Below are positions 22,796-23,775 of a DNA stretch of 23,775 nt, in pieces. Position 1 is the stretch's first letter, and every line of letters starts with the position of its first letter. The position numbers and the translations under genes are program-made. This DNA is from a virus. The DNA is taken from positions 1 through 23,775 of IMG/VR virus record IMGVR_UViG_3300034198_015954, one strand, 5' to 3'. Under the pieces are notes generated by a model, which saw only the letters and a list, made by a program, of their open reading frames with translations, was not told the DNA's origin and searched no databases.

Positions 22796-23449
22796 TTATT
22801 CCGTGCTGTCCGGAGCTTGGAAGGGTTTTATTTTCCAAGGTTCTGTGATCGGCGTTCCGCCAGGTGCTGCTCCATGTGTCTGTGGAATATCTCTCAGAGC
22901 TTGTCTATACTGCTGCCATTGAGCTCTTAGATTTTCTGTCATGTCGCTTGCTTCTCGATGATCAGTGATGGCTAAAACCCTGTTTCGCCATTCTCTGATA
23001 TCTTGCCATGTTATATGAGGTTTTTTCCATGGATAGGGTTTTACAAATTCTTGTGTGGTAGGATCATATTCGATTTCCAAAAACTCATAGGTATGATCGG
23101 GTGGAGGGACTAGAGGTCTTGTATATACAGTACCGTCAGGGAGAGTTTCTTCATGCTGATCCAATATAGCATAGTCTGGAATTTCATCAGCTCCCACCAA
23201 GCAAGCAATAAGAGGATCTTGATTACAGTCTATTTTTACCTTGATCTGATCTACGGGAGTTGGATATGTTTCTCCGTTCTCGTCCGGGGTCTTAAAGCTG
23301 CCATTTAATCTATTGGTCGCTTGGTCCACAAACACCCATATGGTATCGTGTCCATTATAGGTCCAAATTCCAACCTTGTCTAGGGTTCTAGTCTGAGATA
23401 GATAATCGTCTGGAATTGGATATGTAAATGTTTTTTCAATTTTTGCCAT
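22796..23449 (-). CDS. Tail-fibre assembly chaperone-like protein
   Basis: The C-terminal part of this 217-residue protein, residues about 148-192 (WQDIREWRNRVLAITDH, then QYRQALRDIPQ), matches the phage tail-assembly chaperone (Phage_tail_APC-type) pattern, in which the helix pair RNxLLxxTD and YRxALRDIP is typical. The N-terminal 140 residues are less familiar. They hold an IWTYNGHDTIWVF segment and a proline-rich stretch (VPPPD). It lies 4 bases after the Gly/Cys-rich tail protein, which is the usual gene order of adhesin then chaperone, as in T4-like gp37/gp38 and tail-fibre/tfa pairs. The terminator follows at once. A role in folding or attaching the upstream adhesin is inferred from this context. 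Confidence 0.75.
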   Translation of the reverse strand: MAKIEKTFTYPIPDDYLSQTRTLDKVGIWTYNGHDTIWVFVDQATNRLNGSFKTPDENGETYPTPVDQIKVKIDCNQDPLIACLVGADEIPDYAILDQHEETLPDGTVYTRPLVPPPDHTYEFLEIEYDPTTQEFVKPYPWKKPHITWQDIREWRNRVLAITDHREASDMTENLRAQWQQYRQALRDIPQTHGAAPGGTPITEPWKIKPFQAPDSTE

Positions 23450-23453
23450 GTTA

Positions 23454-23775
23454 TTATCCGTAAGTAATTGAAATTAGTCCACCGGCGCCGTGGCCGCCGC
23501 ACCAACAGTTTCCACCATGTGTTTGCGCACTCATGCCGCCACCTCCTGGAAAATAGGATTTAGTGAACCAATTGGTACAAGATCCGTTTGGACCTCCATT
23601 GATACATCCGCCTGGACCATACATGGGTCCGCTGGCAGTGGCTGCTGCCAACATGGCATTTTGTTGGAATCCTTGGGCACACCAGCTATATGTATTGTAA
23701 GTCGATTGCGTGCCTGGGATACAGACATCGCCTCCATACGCACAGCAGCAATAAGAGTAAGGAATGCAGCAGGTA
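23454..23775 (-). CDS. Gly/Cys-rich tail protein, C-terminal part (5' end outside window)
   Basis: The frame is open from the TAA at 23454 to the right edge, giving about 107 C-terminal residues. An internal ATG at 23654 exists, but the frame continues upstream, so the real start is outside. The end GAGGLISITYG is typical of Gly-rich phage tail-tip or fibre proteins. There are 11 Cys, including a CCC run and a CWC, plus several GG runs. No further domain can be named. It is followed 4 bases later by a chaperone-like gene. A receptor-binding or tip protein is a reasonable inference; the Cys content is unusual for this kind of protein and may mean metal binding or disulfides formed outside the cell. 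Confidence 0.7.
   Translation of the reverse strand, partial: TCCIPYSYCCCAYGGDVCIPGTQSTYNTYSWCAQGFQQNAMLAAATASGPMYGPGGCINGGPNGSCTNWFTKSYFPGGGGMSAQTHGGNCWCGGHGAGGLISITYG

Noticed and set aside
23531-23743. 70-residue minus-strand frame overlapping the Gly/Cys-rich gene.
   Set aside because: It competes with a frame that runs open to the edge and ends in a typical tail-protein C-terminus; composition of the 70-residue product is not protein-like.
1-23775. tRNA, rRNA, CRISPR array, integrase, transposase or attachment site.
   Set aside because: I looked for cloverleaf stems, regular spaced repeats and mobile-element motifs and found none that I can support. Repeats found are protein-coding.

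Overview
The window looks like part of the structural-gene region of an AT-rich, T4-like marine myovirus, closest in gene content to the cyanophage-type T4-like phages (Kyanoviridae). The evidence is a set of recognisable T4 virion genes: sheath gp18, tube gp19, neck gp13 and gp14, and sheath stabiliser gp15. A T4 gp1-type dNMP kinase, T4-style late promoters (xTAAATA boxes) and a very large multi-domain virion protein of the cyanophage type point the same way. I see no tRNA, rRNA, CRISPR array, insertion sequence, integrase or photosynthesis gene. The host cannot be fixed from this window, and a non-cyanobacterial marine host stays possible. Coding density is very high, with no gene-free stretch over about 110 bases.

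Layout. Positions 1-4797 (minus strand) hold a late tail block: sheath (1399-4797), tube (759-1397), then, past a terminator and a new late promoter, a partial tube-fold protein resembling a baseplate tube initiator (1-699). Positions 4901-5236 (plus) encode a small Zn-finger/HNH-like protein that converges on dNMP kinase (5198-5839, minus). The kinase has its own host-type promoter overlapping the end of gp13. gp13 (5886-6644, minus) and gp14 (6676-7947, plus) diverge from a perfect 14-bp inverted repeat that carries two mirrored late promoters. gp14 is followed by gp15, a degenerate Nudix-like protein and a small coiled-coil protein (to 10252, plus).

Positions 10249-17949 (minus) hold a three-gene late operon dominated by a 2250-residue mosaic virion/fibre protein that includes an apparent seven-bladed propeller. 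Positions 18000-22695 (minus) hold a tightly packed four-gene cassette: a GT9-like glycosyltransferase, two tandem SGNH-hydrolase paralogues and a NodU-type carbamoyltransferase. It lies between a terminator and a late promoter and has a TATAAT-containing promoter candidate. Positions 22796-23775 (minus) hold a tail-assembly-chaperone-like protein and the C-terminal part of a Gly/Cys-rich tail protein.

How it works together. Most genes build the neck, tail tube, sheath and host-contact fibres. The dNMP kinase serves nucleotide supply. The 18000-22695 cassette sits between two host-recognition blocks and is the best candidate for an accessory system. It probably remodels a glycan by glycosyl transfer, ester or acyl chemistry and carbamoylation, on the host surface, on the virion, or less likely on DNA. 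The most unusual regulatory feature is a set of late promoters placed 4-5 nt from an ATG, which predicts leaderless or nearly leaderless mRNAs.
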